64,000 nt of DNA from Streptomyces sp. CB02058 (GTDB lineage Bacteria; Actinomycetota; Actinomycetes; Streptomycetales; Streptomycetaceae): the NCBI RefSeq assembly GCF_001905505.1, contig NZ_LIPG01000008.1, positions 62,001 to 126,000 on the forward strand, written 5' to 3'. Both the position numbers and the translations under genes were made by a program. How positions within the stretch are numbered: the first letter of the stretch is position 1; each line of letters begins with the position of its first letter. Under the pieces are notes generated by a model. The model saw only the letters and a list, made by a program, of their open reading frames with translations, ran no database searches and was not told the origin of the DNA. Below, piece after piece: positions 56,332 to 64,000 of the stretch.

Positions 56332-57198
56332 TCACACCTTGCCGATGCCCAGCGTCGTCTCGGACGGCAGCAGTCCCGAGCCGATCACCTCCACCCAGAT
56401 CGGCCCCAGCAGCTCCACGAGCCGGTCCCGCTCCCCGGAGCCGAGCGCCGCCCAGGGGCCCGACGCGCTCTCGTCCGTGCGCCGTTCGACCTCCGCGCGC
56501 AGTGCCCGTCCGGCGGTCGTGGCCGTCCCGTCCGCCTCCAGCAGTCCCCGCGCGGCCAGCCTGCCGCGCGCCGCGTCCCACTCCTGCGCACTCCACCCCC
56601 GGCTCGCGAACACCTCCGGGCGGGCGGCGCCGATCGCGGCGAAGGAGACCAGCGACTCCACCGGGTCCAGGCCCGCCGCCACGAGTGCCGCGACATGGCC
56701 GTCCCCGCGGTGCTCCCGCAGGACCGTCGCGGCCTGCCAGAGCACCAGATGCGGGGCCTCGGGCCATGGCAGTGCCGCGTTGGCCGCGGCGAGCGGGCGG
56801 CCCCGCACATCGGCGGCGAGCGCCGCACGCCGGGCGAGGCCGGCGGCCTCGGCGAACTCCGGGCCGTGGACCCGGTCGCCGAACAGCGCGCCGTACGCCC
56901 GGCCGACGGCACGCGTCCGGGCCGCGAGCACCGCGTCCGGGGTGGCCACGGACCAGCCGGCCGGGACGTAGGACGCGGTCATCGCCGGACTGAAGCTGTG
57001 GAAGGTTTCCGTCACCCGGTCCGCCCCGACCGCGCCCAGCGGCGCCGCGCGCCAGGCGAAGTAGCCCGGCCAGCGCTCGTGGGTGGCGTACCCCAGCGCG
57101 GCAGCCTCGTCGACGGCCTCCGGCGCGTAGTAGAGGACGGCGTGCAGCGGCTCCAGCAGATGCCACATCCTGCGTACGAGCCCCAGTTCGTCGGACAT
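56332..57198 (-). CDS. SalK/SCO6745-family protein
   Basis: A 288-residue protein starting MSDELGLVRRMWHLLEPLHAVLYYAPEAVDEAAALG, the signature of the SCO6745 (SalK) family. Residues about 200-260 (WDAARGRLAARGLLEADGTATTAGRALRAEVERRTDE) look like a winged helix. The family is common in actinobacteria, with no established reaction. ATG 57198 has GGGAGG upstream. It diverges from a TetR regulator across tandem TGACTAGAT repeats, so it is the likely target of that regulator. Confidence 0.8.
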   Translation of the reverse strand: MSDELGLVRRMWHLLEPLHAVLYYAPEAVDEAAALGYATHERWPGYFAWRAAPLGAVGADRVTETFHSFSPAMTASYVPAGWSVATPDAVLAARTRAVGRAYGALFGDRVHGPEFAEAAGLARRAALAADVRGRPLAAANAALPWPEAPHLVLWQAATVLREHRGDGHVAALVAAGLDPVESLVSFAAIGAARPEVFASRGWSAQEWDAARGRLAARGLLEADGTATTAGRALRAEVERRTDESASGPWAALGSGERDRLVELLGPIWVEVIGSGLLPSETTLGIGKV

Positions 57199-57223
57199 GT
57201 CGGCCTCCCGCTCGGCACTTCAT

Positions 57224-57296
57224 CTTGGCAGTGACTAGATCCCCAGGGTGGACCTCTCCCCGGTAACTTGTCAATGACTAGATTCCGCGTACCGTA
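57224..57296. promoter_or_regulatory. Divergent promoter with two TGACTAGAT repeats
   Basis: CTTGGCAGTGACTAGATCC (57224-57242) and CTTGTCAATGACTAGATTCC (57267-57286) are direct repeats with a 43-bp period. For the TetR gene TTGTCA (57269-57274), a 16-bp spacer and TACCGT (57291-57296) form a promoter placed for a leaderless transcript. On the minus strand TTGACA (57274-57269) could serve the SalK-like gene. The repeats are the probable TetR operators. Confidence 0.6.
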
Positions 57297-57302
57297 CGTC
57301 CC

Positions 57303-57887
57303 ATGAGCAGTGAACGCACCTACCACCACGGCGACCTGCGGCGCGCCGTCCTCGGCGCCGCACTCGACGTCATCCGGGCCGACGGTCCCGACGCCCTGTC
57401 CCTGCGCGATCTGGCCCGCCGGGCGGGTGTCTCGCACGCCGCACCGGCCCACCACTTCAAGGACCGCACCGGCCTGCTCACCGCCGTGGCCGCCGAGGGC
57501 TACACCCTCTTCGCCGACGCCCTGACGGACGCGCCGGACCTACGGGAGCGGGGCGTGGCCTACGTGCGCTTCGCGACCGGGCACCCCGCGCACTTCCAGG
57601 TGATGTTCCGCCCCGAGCTCCACCGCGCCGACGACCCGGACCTGCTCGCCGCGAAGGAACGCGCCACCGAGGCCCTGCGCGCCGGGATCAGCGGCCTCTC
57701 CGACGCCGACCGCGGTGACGACGCCCGGCTCGCGGGCATCGCCGCCTGGTCCCTCGCCCACGGCTTCGCCACCCTCCTGCTCAGCGGCAACCTGGAAGGA
57801 CCCGTCGACGGCCGGGACCCCGCCGAGGTGTTCCGCGTCCTCGCCGGGCTCCTCTTCGACAGCCCTACGAACCGAGAATCGTCGTGA
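57303..57887 (+). CDS. TetR-family transcriptional regulator
   Basis: A 194-residue repressor. The N-terminal helix-turn-helix is HHGDLRRAVLGAALDVIRADGPDALSLRDLARRAGVSHAAPAHHF (core about residues 8-52). A C-terminal ligand domain of the TetR_C type follows (FATGHPAHFQVMFRPELHRA, AAWSLAHGFATLLLSGNLEG). The ATG at 57303 lies six bases after a -10-like TACCGT, so the mRNA may be leaderless. Its 3' end overlaps the convergent mfd gene by 23 bp. Confidence 0.92.
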   Translation: MSSERTYHHGDLRRAVLGAALDVIRADGPDALSLRDLARRAGVSHAAPAHHFKDRTGLLTAVAAEGYTLFADALTDAPDLRERGVAYVRFATGHPAHFQVMFRPELHRADDPDLLAAKERATEALRAGISGLSDADRGDDARLAGIAAWSLAHGFATLLLSGNLEGPVDGRDPAEVFRVLAGLLFDSPTNRESS

Positions 57888-60800
57888 GGAACTCCCCGGT
57901 CCACGACAGGAGTTCGCGGCCCACCACCGGCTTCCCGCCGATCCGGCCCGCCGTCGGCCTCGGCACCAGGATCTGACGCGTGGCCGGCTTGAAGATCGTC
58001 TTCGGGTGCAGCCGCTTCAGCCGCAGCTCCTGCGACTCGCGCAGCTCCACCGGCGCGAAGCGGACGTTCGGTCCCTGGAGCACGATCTCGCCCACCCCGC
58101 AGGCCCTCGCCAGCATCCGCAGACCGGCCACCAGCAGGAGGTTCTCCACCGGCTCCGGCAGCTTGCCGTAGCGGTCGGTGAGCTCCTCGCGCACCGCCCT
58201 GATGTCCTCCTCCGAGTTCGCGGAGGCGATCGCGCGGTACGCCTGGAGGCGCAGCCGCTCCCCCGGGGCGTAGTCGTGCGGGACGTGCGCGTCGACCGGG
58301 AGCTCGATCTTGACCTCCAGCGGCGGCTCCTCCTCGGCCCCGCCGTCCACCGCCGCCCGGTAGTCCGCCACCGCCTCGCCGACCATCCGGATGTACAGGT
58401 CGAAGCCGACCCCCGCGATGTGGCCGGACTGCTCACCGCCGAGCAGATTTCCGGCGCCGCGGATCTCCAGGTCCTTCATCGCCACGTACATGCCCGCACC
58501 CATCTCGGTGTGCTGGGCGATCGTCGCGAGGCGCTCGTGCGCGGTCTCGGTGAGCGGCTTCTCCGGCGGATACAGGAAGTAGGAGTAGCCCCGGTCACGG
58601 CCGCGGCCGACACGGCCGCGCAGCTGGTGCAGCTGCGAGAGGCCGAAGTTGTCGCCGCGCTCCACGATCAGCGTGTTGGCGTTGGAGATGTCGATGCCGG
58701 ACTCGACGATCGTCGTCGAGACCAGCACGTCGAACCGCTTCTCCCAGAAGTCGACGACGACCTGCTCCAGCTGGCTCTCGCCCATCTGCCCGTGCGCCGT
58801 GGCGATCCGCGCCTCGGGCACGATCTCGCGCAGCCGCGCGGCGGCCCGGTCGATGGACTCCACCCGGTTGTGGATGTAGAACACCTGCCCCTCACGCAGG
58901 AGTTCACGACGCACGGCCGCGCCGATCTGCTTCTCCTCGTACGGGCCGACGAAGGTCAGGACCGGGTGGCGCTCCTCCGGGGGCGTCGTGATCGTCGACA
59001 TCTCGCGGATGCCGGTCACGGCCATCTCGAGCGTACGGGGGATGGGGGTCGCCGACATCGTGAGCACGTCCACGTTGGCCCGGAGCTTCTTCAGCTGCTC
59101 CTTGTGCTCGACACCGAAGCGCTGCTCCTCGTCGACGATGACCAGGCCCAGGTCCTTGAACTTCGTCTCCGACGAGAACAGCCGGTGCGTGCCGATGACC
59201 AGGTCGACCGAGCCGTCCTTGAGCCCCTCCAGCGTCGCCTTCGACTCGGTGTCCGACTGGAAGCGGCTCAGTGCCCGTACGTTGACGGGGAACTGGGCGT
59301 ACCGCTCGGTGAACGTGCCGAAGTGCTGCTGGACCAGCAGCGTCGTGGGCACCAGGACCGCGACCTGCTTGCCGTCCTGGACCGCCTTGAAGGCCGCCCG
59401 CACCGCGATCTCCGTCTTGCCGTAACCGACGTCGCCGCAGATCAGCCGGTCCATCGGGACGGACTTCTCCATGTCCTCCTTGACCTCGGCGATCGTGGAC
59501 AGCTGGTCGGGCGTCTCCGCGTACGGGAAGGCGTCCTCCAGCTCGCGCTGCCACGGGGTGTCCGGGCCGAAGGCGTGGCCGGGGGCCGCCATCCGCGCCG
59601 AGTACAGCTTGATCAGGTCGGCGGCGATCTCCTTGACCGCCTTCTTCGCCCGCTGCTTCGTCTTCGTCCAGTCGGCGCCGCCGAGCCGGTGCAGGGTCGG
59701 TGCCTCCCCGCCGACGTACTTGGTGACCTGCTCCAGCTGGTCGGTGGGGATGTACAGGCGGTCGCCCGGCTGGCCGCGCTTGGCGGGGGCGTACTCGACG
59801 AGGAGGTACTCGCGGGTCGCGCCCTGCACCGTGCGCTGCACCATCTCGATGTAGCGGCCGACACCGTGCTGCTCGTGCACGATGTAGTCGTCCGCCTGGA
59901 GGGTCAGCGGGTCGATCGACTTGCGGCGGCGGGCCGGCATCCGGCCCAGGTCCTTGCTGGCCGTGCGCTGCCCGGTCAGGTCCGTCTCGGTCAGCACCGC
60001 CAGCTTCAGGGCCGCGTCGACGAAGCCGTGGTCGATCGCCCCGCACGAGACATGGACGAGCGACGGCGCGAGATCGGCCAGGTCCGGGTCGAGGCGGGCC
60101 GCGATGCCCTCGCCGCCGAGCACCTCCACGGTGCGCGACGCGGGCCCCTGCCCCTCGGTGACGTACACCGTGCGCCAGCCCTCGGCCAGCCATCCCTTGG
60201 TGTCCGCGAGCGCCCGGGCGGTGTCGCCCCTGTACGCCTCCGGGGCCCGCATCCCGAGCTTCAGGGTGTCGTCGTCCAGCTCGTCGTCCGCGGCGAACGG
60301 CGAGACCGACCACCACAGCATGCCCAGCTCACGGGCCCGGTCCCGGACATCGGCGATGCCCCACAGGGAGGCCGCGCCGACATCGATCGGGGCCTGGCCG
60401 CCGCCCGCCGTGGCCGCCCAGGACGCCTGGAGGAACTCCTGGCTGGTCGCGACGAGGTCCGCGGCCCTGGTGCGCACCCGCTCGGGGTCGCAGACCACCG
60501 CCATCGAGCCCTGCGGCAGGACGTCGAGCAGCAGCTCCATCTCGTCGACGAGGACCGGGGCGAGCGACTCCATGCCCTCGACCGCGATGCCCTCTGCGAT
60601 CTTCCCGAGCAGTTCGCCCAGCTCGGGGTGTTCCTCCGCGAGGGCCGCCGCCCTCGACCGCACGTCCTCGGTGAGCAGCAGCTCACGGCAGGGCGGGGCC
60701 CACAGTCCGTGCTCGGCGACCTCCAGGGAGCGCTGGTCGGCGATCTTGAAGTAACGGATCTCCTCGACGTCGTCGCCCCAGAACTCCACCCGCAGGGGGT

Positions 60801-61395
60801 GCTCCTCGGTCGGCGGGAAGACGTCCAGGATGCCGCCGCGCACGGCGAACTCGCCCCGCTTCTCGACCAGTTCCACACGGGCGTACGCCGCCGCCGCGAG
60901 GGCGTCCACGACCTCGCCCAGATCCGCGCTCTGCCCGCTGCTCAGCGCCACGGGCTCCAGGTCGCCGAGCCCCTTGACCTGCGGCTGGAGCACGGAGCGC
61001 ACGGGCGCGACGACCACCCGGACCGGACCGGTCTCCGGGTCGTCCTCCCGGGGGTGCGCGAGCCTGCGCAGCACCGCGAGACGGCGTCCCACGGTGTCCG
61101 AGCGGGGCGAGAGCCGCTCGTGGGGCAGCGTCTCCCAGGAGGGGAACTCCGCCACGGTGTCCGGGGGCAGCAGGGTCCGCAGCGCGGCCGCCAGGTCCTC
61201 GGCCTCACGGCCGGTCGCGGTGACGGCGAGCACCGTACGCCCGGCGTCCCGGGCCAGCGCCGCCACGGCGAAGGGACGCGCGGCGGGCGGGCCCACCAGG
61301 TCGACATGGGGCCGGTGGCCGTCGGAGGCGGCCTTCACCGCTTCGGAGAGCGCCGGGTCGGTGACGACGACGTCCAGCAGACCGTGCAGGCTCAT
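57865..61395 (-). CDS. mfd: Transcription-repair coupling factor
   Basis: A 1176-residue DNA translocase that removes stalled RNA polymerase and recruits UvrA. The UvrB-homology region covers about residues 1-330 (ETLPHERLSPRSDTVGRRLAVL, KRGEFAVRGGILDVFP). The RNA-polymerase-interaction domain follows (DDYIVHEQHGVGRYIEM and EYLLVEYAPAKRGQPGDRLYIP). The RecG-like motor comes next: Walker A in ICGDVGYGKTEIAVRAAFK, the DEEQ box VIVDEEQRFGV, TMSATPIPRT, HGQMGESQLE and RGRVGRGRDRGYSYFLY. A C-terminal D7 domain closes it. The ATG at 61395 (MSLHGLLDV) is chosen because homology begins there. Confidence 0.97.
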   Translation of the reverse strand: MSLHGLLDVVVTDPALSEAVKAASDGHRPHVDLVGPPAARPFAVAALARDAGRTVLAVTATGREAEDLAAALRTLLPPDTVAEFPSWETLPHERLSPRSDTVGRRLAVLRRLAHPREDDPETGPVRVVVAPVRSVLQPQVKGLGDLEPVALSSGQSADLGEVVDALAAAAYARVELVEKRGEFAVRGGILDVFPPTEEHPLRVEFWGDDVEEIRYFKIADQRSLEVAEHGLWAPPCRELLLTEDVRSRAAALAEEHPELGELLGKIAEGIAVEGMESLAPVLVDEMELLLDVLPQGSMAVVCDPERVRTRAADLVATSQEFLQASWAATAGGGQAPIDVGAASLWGIADVRDRARELGMLWWSVSPFAADDELDDDTLKLGMRAPEAYRGDTARALADTKGWLAEGWRTVYVTEGQGPASRTVEVLGGEGIAARLDPDLADLAPSLVHVSCGAIDHGFVDAALKLAVLTETDLTGQRTASKDLGRMPARRRKSIDPLTLQADDYIVHEQHGVGRYIEMVQRTVQGATREYLLVEYAPAKRGQPGDRLYIPTDQLEQVTKYVGGEAPTLHRLGGADWTKTKQRAKKAVKEIAADLIKLYSARMAAPGHAFGPDTPWQRELEDAFPYAETPDQLSTIAEVKEDMEKSVPMDRLICGDVGYGKTEIAVRAAFKAVQDGKQVAVLVPTTLLVQQHFGTFTERYAQFPVNVRALSRFQSDTESKATLEGLKDGSVDLVIGTHRLFSSETKFKDLGLVIVDEEQRFGVEHKEQLKKLRANVDVLTMSATPIPRTLEMAVTGIREMSTITTPPEERHPVLTFVGPYEEKQIGAAVRRELLREGQVFYIHNRVESIDRAAARLREIVPEARIATAHGQMGESQLEQVVVDFWEKRFDVLVSTTIVESGIDISNANTLIVERGDNFGLSQLHQLRGRVGRGRDRGYSYFLYPPEKPLTETAHERLATIAQHTEMGAGMYVAMKDLEIRGAGNLLGGEQSGHIAGVGFDLYIRMVGEAVADYRAAVDGGAEEEPPLEVKIELPVDAHVPHDYAPGERLRLQAYRAIASANSEEDIRAVREELTDRYGKLPEPVENLLLVAGLRMLARACGVGEIVLQGPNVRFAPVELRESQELRLKRLHPKTIFKPATRQILVPRPTAGRIGGKPVVGRELLSWTGEFLTTILGS

Positions 61396-61529
61396 GAAGG
61401 TTCCGTCCGGTGTGGCGAGTGAGCAACGCGAAGGGCCCGACACGTGGCACGGGCCGGGGGCTCCCAGCGTACGACGCCGGTGTGTCACTCGCGCGAGGGA
61501 ACGCCGTTGTCCGTACGGGGGCGGCGGGG

Positions 61530-61551
61530 CTAGCCTTAGTCCGGTAGCTAG
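61530..61551 (+). promoter_or_regulatory. Inverted repeat CTAGC-N12-GCTAG upstream of antitoxin
   Basis: CTAGC (61530-61534) and GCTAG (61547-61551) lie 26 bp before the antitoxin start, in the expected promoter region. This is where VapB-type antitoxins usually autoregulate. Confidence 0.5.
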
Positions 61552-61577
61552 TCCACTTCTGGCCCGAGCGAGGCGTC

Positions 61578-61823
61578 ATGGAAGCAGCCCGGCAGTACAA
61601 CGTGCACGAGGCCAAGACCCACTTCTCCCGGATACTGCAACAGGTCGAGACCGGCGAGGAGGTCGTGATCAGCCGGGCGGGCGAGCCCATCGCGAAGGTC
61701 GTGCCTCTGCGGTCCAAGGTCAACCGGACCGATTACGGGGCGCTCCGGGGGCAGATCCACATCCCGGACGACTTCGACGAACTCCCGGACGACGTCGCCG
61801 AAGCCTTCGGGATGCGCGGATGA
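61578..61823 (+). CDS. Phd/YefM-type antitoxin of a VapBC pair
   Basis: An 81-residue protein. The N-terminal DNA-binding fold is of the Phd type (QYNVHEAKTHFSRILQQVETGEEVVISRAGEPIAKVVPL). The C-terminal 30 residues are acidic (HIPDDFDELPDDVAEAFGM) and should wrap the toxin. Its stop overlaps the toxin start (ATGA, 61820-61823). A dyad upstream fits autoregulation. Confidence 0.92.
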   Translation: MEAARQYNVHEAKTHFSRILQQVETGEEVVISRAGEPIAKVVPLRSKVNRTDYGALRGQIHIPDDFDELPDDVAEAFGMRG

Positions 61824-62194
61824 GGCTCCTGCTCGACACACACGTCGTCCTGTGGTGGCTGGACGCCTCGCCGGAACTCCCCGAGGAGATCCGGGAGCTG
61901 CTGCGCACCGAGTCCGACGTCCGTGTCAGCGCCGCGACACCGTGGGAGATCGCGATCAAGCAGGGCCTGGGAAAACTGCAGGGAACCCAGGATCTCGCCG
62001 AACGGGCCAGGGACATGCAGTTCAGGCCCTTGCCGGTCACGGCCGAGCACGGCGTCAAGGCCGGCCGCCTCCCCCCGCTCCACCACGACCCGTTCGACCG
62101 CATCCTCGTCGCCCAGGCCCAGACGGAGGGGCTGACGATCGTCACCCGCGACAAGTGGATCCCCCAGTACGACGTGCCGGTCATGCACGCCTGA
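61820..62194 (+). CDS. VapC-family PIN-domain toxin
   Basis: A 124-residue PIN RNase. The acidic active site is seen in LLLDTHVVLWWLDAS (D6), SAATPWEIAIKQGLGKL (Glu), and PPLHHDPFDRILVAQAQ (two Asp). It probably cleaves tRNA or rRNA when freed from the antitoxin. The ATG overlaps the antitoxin stop, so it is translationally coupled. All catalytic residues are present and it looks active. Confidence 0.93.
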   Translation: MRLLLDTHVVLWWLDASPELPEEIRELLRTESDVRVSAATPWEIAIKQGLGKLQGTQDLAERARDMQFRPLPVTAEHGVKAGRLPPLHHDPFDRILVAQAQTEGLTIVTRDKWIPQYDVPVMHA

Positions 62195-62213
62195 CCACCC
62201 CCGCACACGACGC

Positions 62214-62257
62214 GATCCGGCCCCGGGGCGTTTGGAGGAACGCCCCGGGGCCGGATC
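62214..62257. terminator. Bidirectional terminator between vapC and ABC permease
   Basis: A perfect 19-bp stem, GATCCGGCCCCGGGGCGTT (62214-62232) with its complement (62239-62257), and a TGGAGG loop, between convergent genes. Confidence 0.93.
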
Positions 62258-62278
62258 AGTCATCCTACGGCCGGGCCG

Positions 62279-64000
62279 TCACCCGTCGGTGGCGATCGCG
62301 TTCAGGACGTTCATCCGGCCGGCCCGGAAGGCCGGGACCAGTGCGGCGAACAGTCCGACGAAGGCCGAGGCGACGAACACGGTGACGATCGTCGGCCAGG
62401 GGATCTCCAGGACCTCGAGCCCTTCCAGGGCCAGCAGCTTCTGGGCCGAGGTGCCCCAGCCCATGCCCAGGCCGAGTCCGAGCAGCGCGCCGAAGAGGGC
62501 GATGACGACGGACTCCAGCCGGATCATGCGCCGCAGCTGGCGGCGGGAGAGGCCGATCGCCCGCATCAGGCCGATCTCGCGGGTCCGCTCGACCACCGAC
62601 AGGGCCAGGGTGTTCACCACTCCGAGCACCGCGACGATGATCGCCAGGGCGAGCAGGCCGTACACGATGTTCAGCAGCTGGCCGATCTGGTCCTTCAGGT
62701 CCTCCTTGAAGTCGGCCTGGTTCTGGACCTTGTACTGCGGGTAGGCCGCGAGCGAGCTCTTGAGGGCGGCGTACGCCTCCTTCTCCTTGCCGTCCTCCGC
62801 CGACGCGAACATGATCATGTTCTTGGGCATGCTGTCGGCGTCGACGTACCGCTCGGCGGTGGTGACGTTGGTGTAGTTCGCGCCCCGGTCGACGTTCGTG
62901 TCGTCCGAGGTGATCGCGGCGACCTTCAGCTTCGCGGTGTCGCCGGCCTTGAAGGCGACGGTGATGTCGTCGCCGACCTCGATCCCGTGCAGGGCGGCGT
63001 AGTCCGATCCGACCGACATGGAGTCGGCGCCGTACGCCTTCGCCAGGTCACCGGCGGTGGTCTTGCGCCGCAGGTCCCGCGGGTACGTCGGGTCGGCGGC
63101 GGTGACCTGCTCGTCGGCGGTCGAGCCGTCGGGGTTGGTGAACGTCGCGGAGAGCACCCGGTAGTCCGTGACGTGCTCGATGCCGGGGACCTTCTCGATG
63201 GCCTGTGCGGCCTGCGGCACGATGAGCTGGCCGGTGTTCGACTGGACGATGAAGTCCGTGCCGACCGACTTGTCGAGCTCGTCGGTGGCCGAGGCGACCA
63301 TGGACGAGCCTACGACCGACAGGCACGCCACCAGGGCGAGGCCGATCATGAGGGCCGCGGCGGTGGCTCCTGTACGCCGGGGGTTGCGCAGCGCGTTGCG
63401 CTCCGCCAGCCGCCCGACCGGGCCGAAGAGCCGCAGGACGACGGCGCCGAGCACCCGCACGACGACACCGGCGAGCAGCGGGCCGATCACGATGAAGCCG
63501 ATGAGGCTGAGGACCACGCCCAGGCCGAGGTAGAGCGAACCCTCGCTCGCCTCGTCCGCCCGGGTCGCCGTCCACAGGCCCGCGGCACCGGCACCGGTGA
63601 GGACCAGGCCGAGCGCGGCCCGTACCCAGCCGGACCTGGCGTCCGCCGGGGTGCCGGCGTCGCGCAGGGCGGCCATCGGGGAGACCTTCCCGGCGCGGCG
63701 GGCCGGGACGTACGCGGCGAGGACGGTGACGACGATGCCGAGCGCCAGCCCGATCGCCGGTGTCGTCCAGGCGATGGTGAGGTCCCTGGTGGACAGCTCC
63801 ATGCCCACGGCGCCCATGAGCTTCATCAGCCCGACGGCGAGCCCGATGCCCGCGCCGACGCCGAGGACCGATCCGACGACGCCCAGGAGCACCGCTTCGA
63901 CCAGCACGGACCGGTTGACCTGCTTGCGGCTGGAGCCGATGGCCCGCATCAGGCCGATCTCGCGGGTGCGCTGGGCGACCAGCATCGAGAAGGTGTTGAC
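62279..64000 (-). CDS. FtsX/MacB-type ABC transporter permease, partial (5' end off window)
   Basis: The 574 C-terminal residues are present and the N-terminus lies beyond the right edge. The first visible FtsX block (VNTFSMLVAQRTREIGLMRAIGSSRKQ) is followed by helices, then NALRNPRRTGATAAALMIGLAL and an extracytoplasmic domain. It ends with a second FtsX block (IIVAVLGVVNTLALSVVERTREIGLMRAIGLS). Layout and motifs match the permease at 33136-35667, so the two are paralogues. The cognate ATPase gene should lie immediately upstream, outside the window. Confidence 0.93.
   Translation of the reverse strand, partial: VNTFSMLVAQRTREIGLMRAIGSSRKQVNRSVLVEAVLLGVVGSVLGVGAGIGLAVGLMKLMGAVGMELSTRDLTIAWTTPAIGLALGIVVTVLAAYVPARRAGKVSPMAALRDAGTPADARSGWVRAALGLVLTGAGAAGLWTATRADEASEGSLYLGLGVVLSLIGFIVIGPLLAGVVVRVLGAVVLRLFGPVGRLAERNALRNPRRTGATAAALMIGLALVACLSVVGSSMVASATDELDKSVGTDFIVQSNTGQLIVPQAAQAIEKVPGIEHVTDYRVLSATFTNPDGSTADEQVTAADPTYPRDLRRKTTAGDLAKAYGADSMSVGSDYAALHGIEVGDDITVAFKAGDTAKLKVAAITSDDTNVDRGANYTNVTTAERYVDADSMPKNMIMFASAEDGKEKEAYAALKSSLAAYPQYKVQNQADFKEDLKDQIGQLLNIVYGLLALAIIVAVLGVVNTLALSVVERTREIGLMRAIGLSRRQLRRMIRLESVVIALFGALLGLGLGMGWGTSAQKLLALEGLEVLEIPWPTIVTVFVASAFVGLFAALVPAFRAGRMNVLNAIATDG

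Noticed and set aside
57715..61422. 1235-residue plus-strand frame opposite mfd
   Set aside because: A shadow frame with Arg/Leu/Val/His/Asp-biased composition. The minus strand encodes a complete Mfd.

Overview
The window is very GC-rich chromosomal DNA from a Streptomyces or close relative. Evidence: near-exclusive use of G/C-ending codons, many GTG (and some TTG) starts, four-base stop/start overlaps, a mycothiol-type enzyme, Rpf resuscitation factors, and a tRNA-Leu(UAA) gene that matches the developmental tRNA bldA. From memory, the gene order resembles the S. coelicolor segment from the hut genes (about SCO3070) to mfd (SCO3109) and the following ABC transporter; no alignment was run.

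Layout. 1-1964: a partial glycosyltransferase and a CelD-type acyltransferase, probably the edge of a polysaccharide cluster. 2093-7864: a minus-strand histidine-utilisation operon (hutU, M20 amidohydrolase, hutF, hutI) with a 30-bp hairpin repeat array between hutF and hutI; it diverges from an APC permease (7993-9351). 9555-11696: a compact operon of three roadblock/LC7 proteins and one PATAN/winged-helix protein; one roadblock gene carries a TTA codon. 11707-22226: a membrane protein, an RpiR-type regulator, a DsbA-like protein, a mycothiol-dependent-type enzyme, cystathionine beta-synthase, an SGNH hydrolase, a thiolase and a Bax-inhibitor-1 protein. 22582-22665: bldA. 22916-32120: a beta-mannosidase, a five-part oligopeptide-type ABC importer and a divergent LacI regulator with operators. 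32311-35667: a MacB/FtsX-type exporter.

35738-46465: cyclopropane fatty acid synthase, type II NADH dehydrogenase, Ppx/GppA phosphatase, a DUF501 protein, DivIC/FtsB, enolase, two Rpf genes (the first under a ydaO-type c-di-AMP riboswitch) and a cytochrome P450. 46462-53843: MazG, a SurA-like lipoprotein, a Ser/Thr kinase with TPR tail, a membrane protein, an unusual HTH-methylase-specificity fusion and a DUF4190-like membrane protein. Related dyads (TTGTGCA and GGTTCACA) recur in the intergenic regions here. 53979-64000: an acetyltransferase-like protein, a small membrane protein, a secreted HNH nuclease, a SalK-like protein with divergent TetR, mfd, a VapBC pair and a partial ABC permease.

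Most genes are conserved Streptomyces core functions. The least explained parts are the roadblock/PATAN operon with its TTA codon 11 kb from bldA, the M20 enzyme standing where a formylglutamate deformylase is needed, the hut repeat array, and the methylase-like fusion with an HPPF motif and a possible local regulon. Only two in-frame TTA codons were found by eye: codon 14 of the glycosyltransferase and codon 31 of the third roadblock-operon gene.
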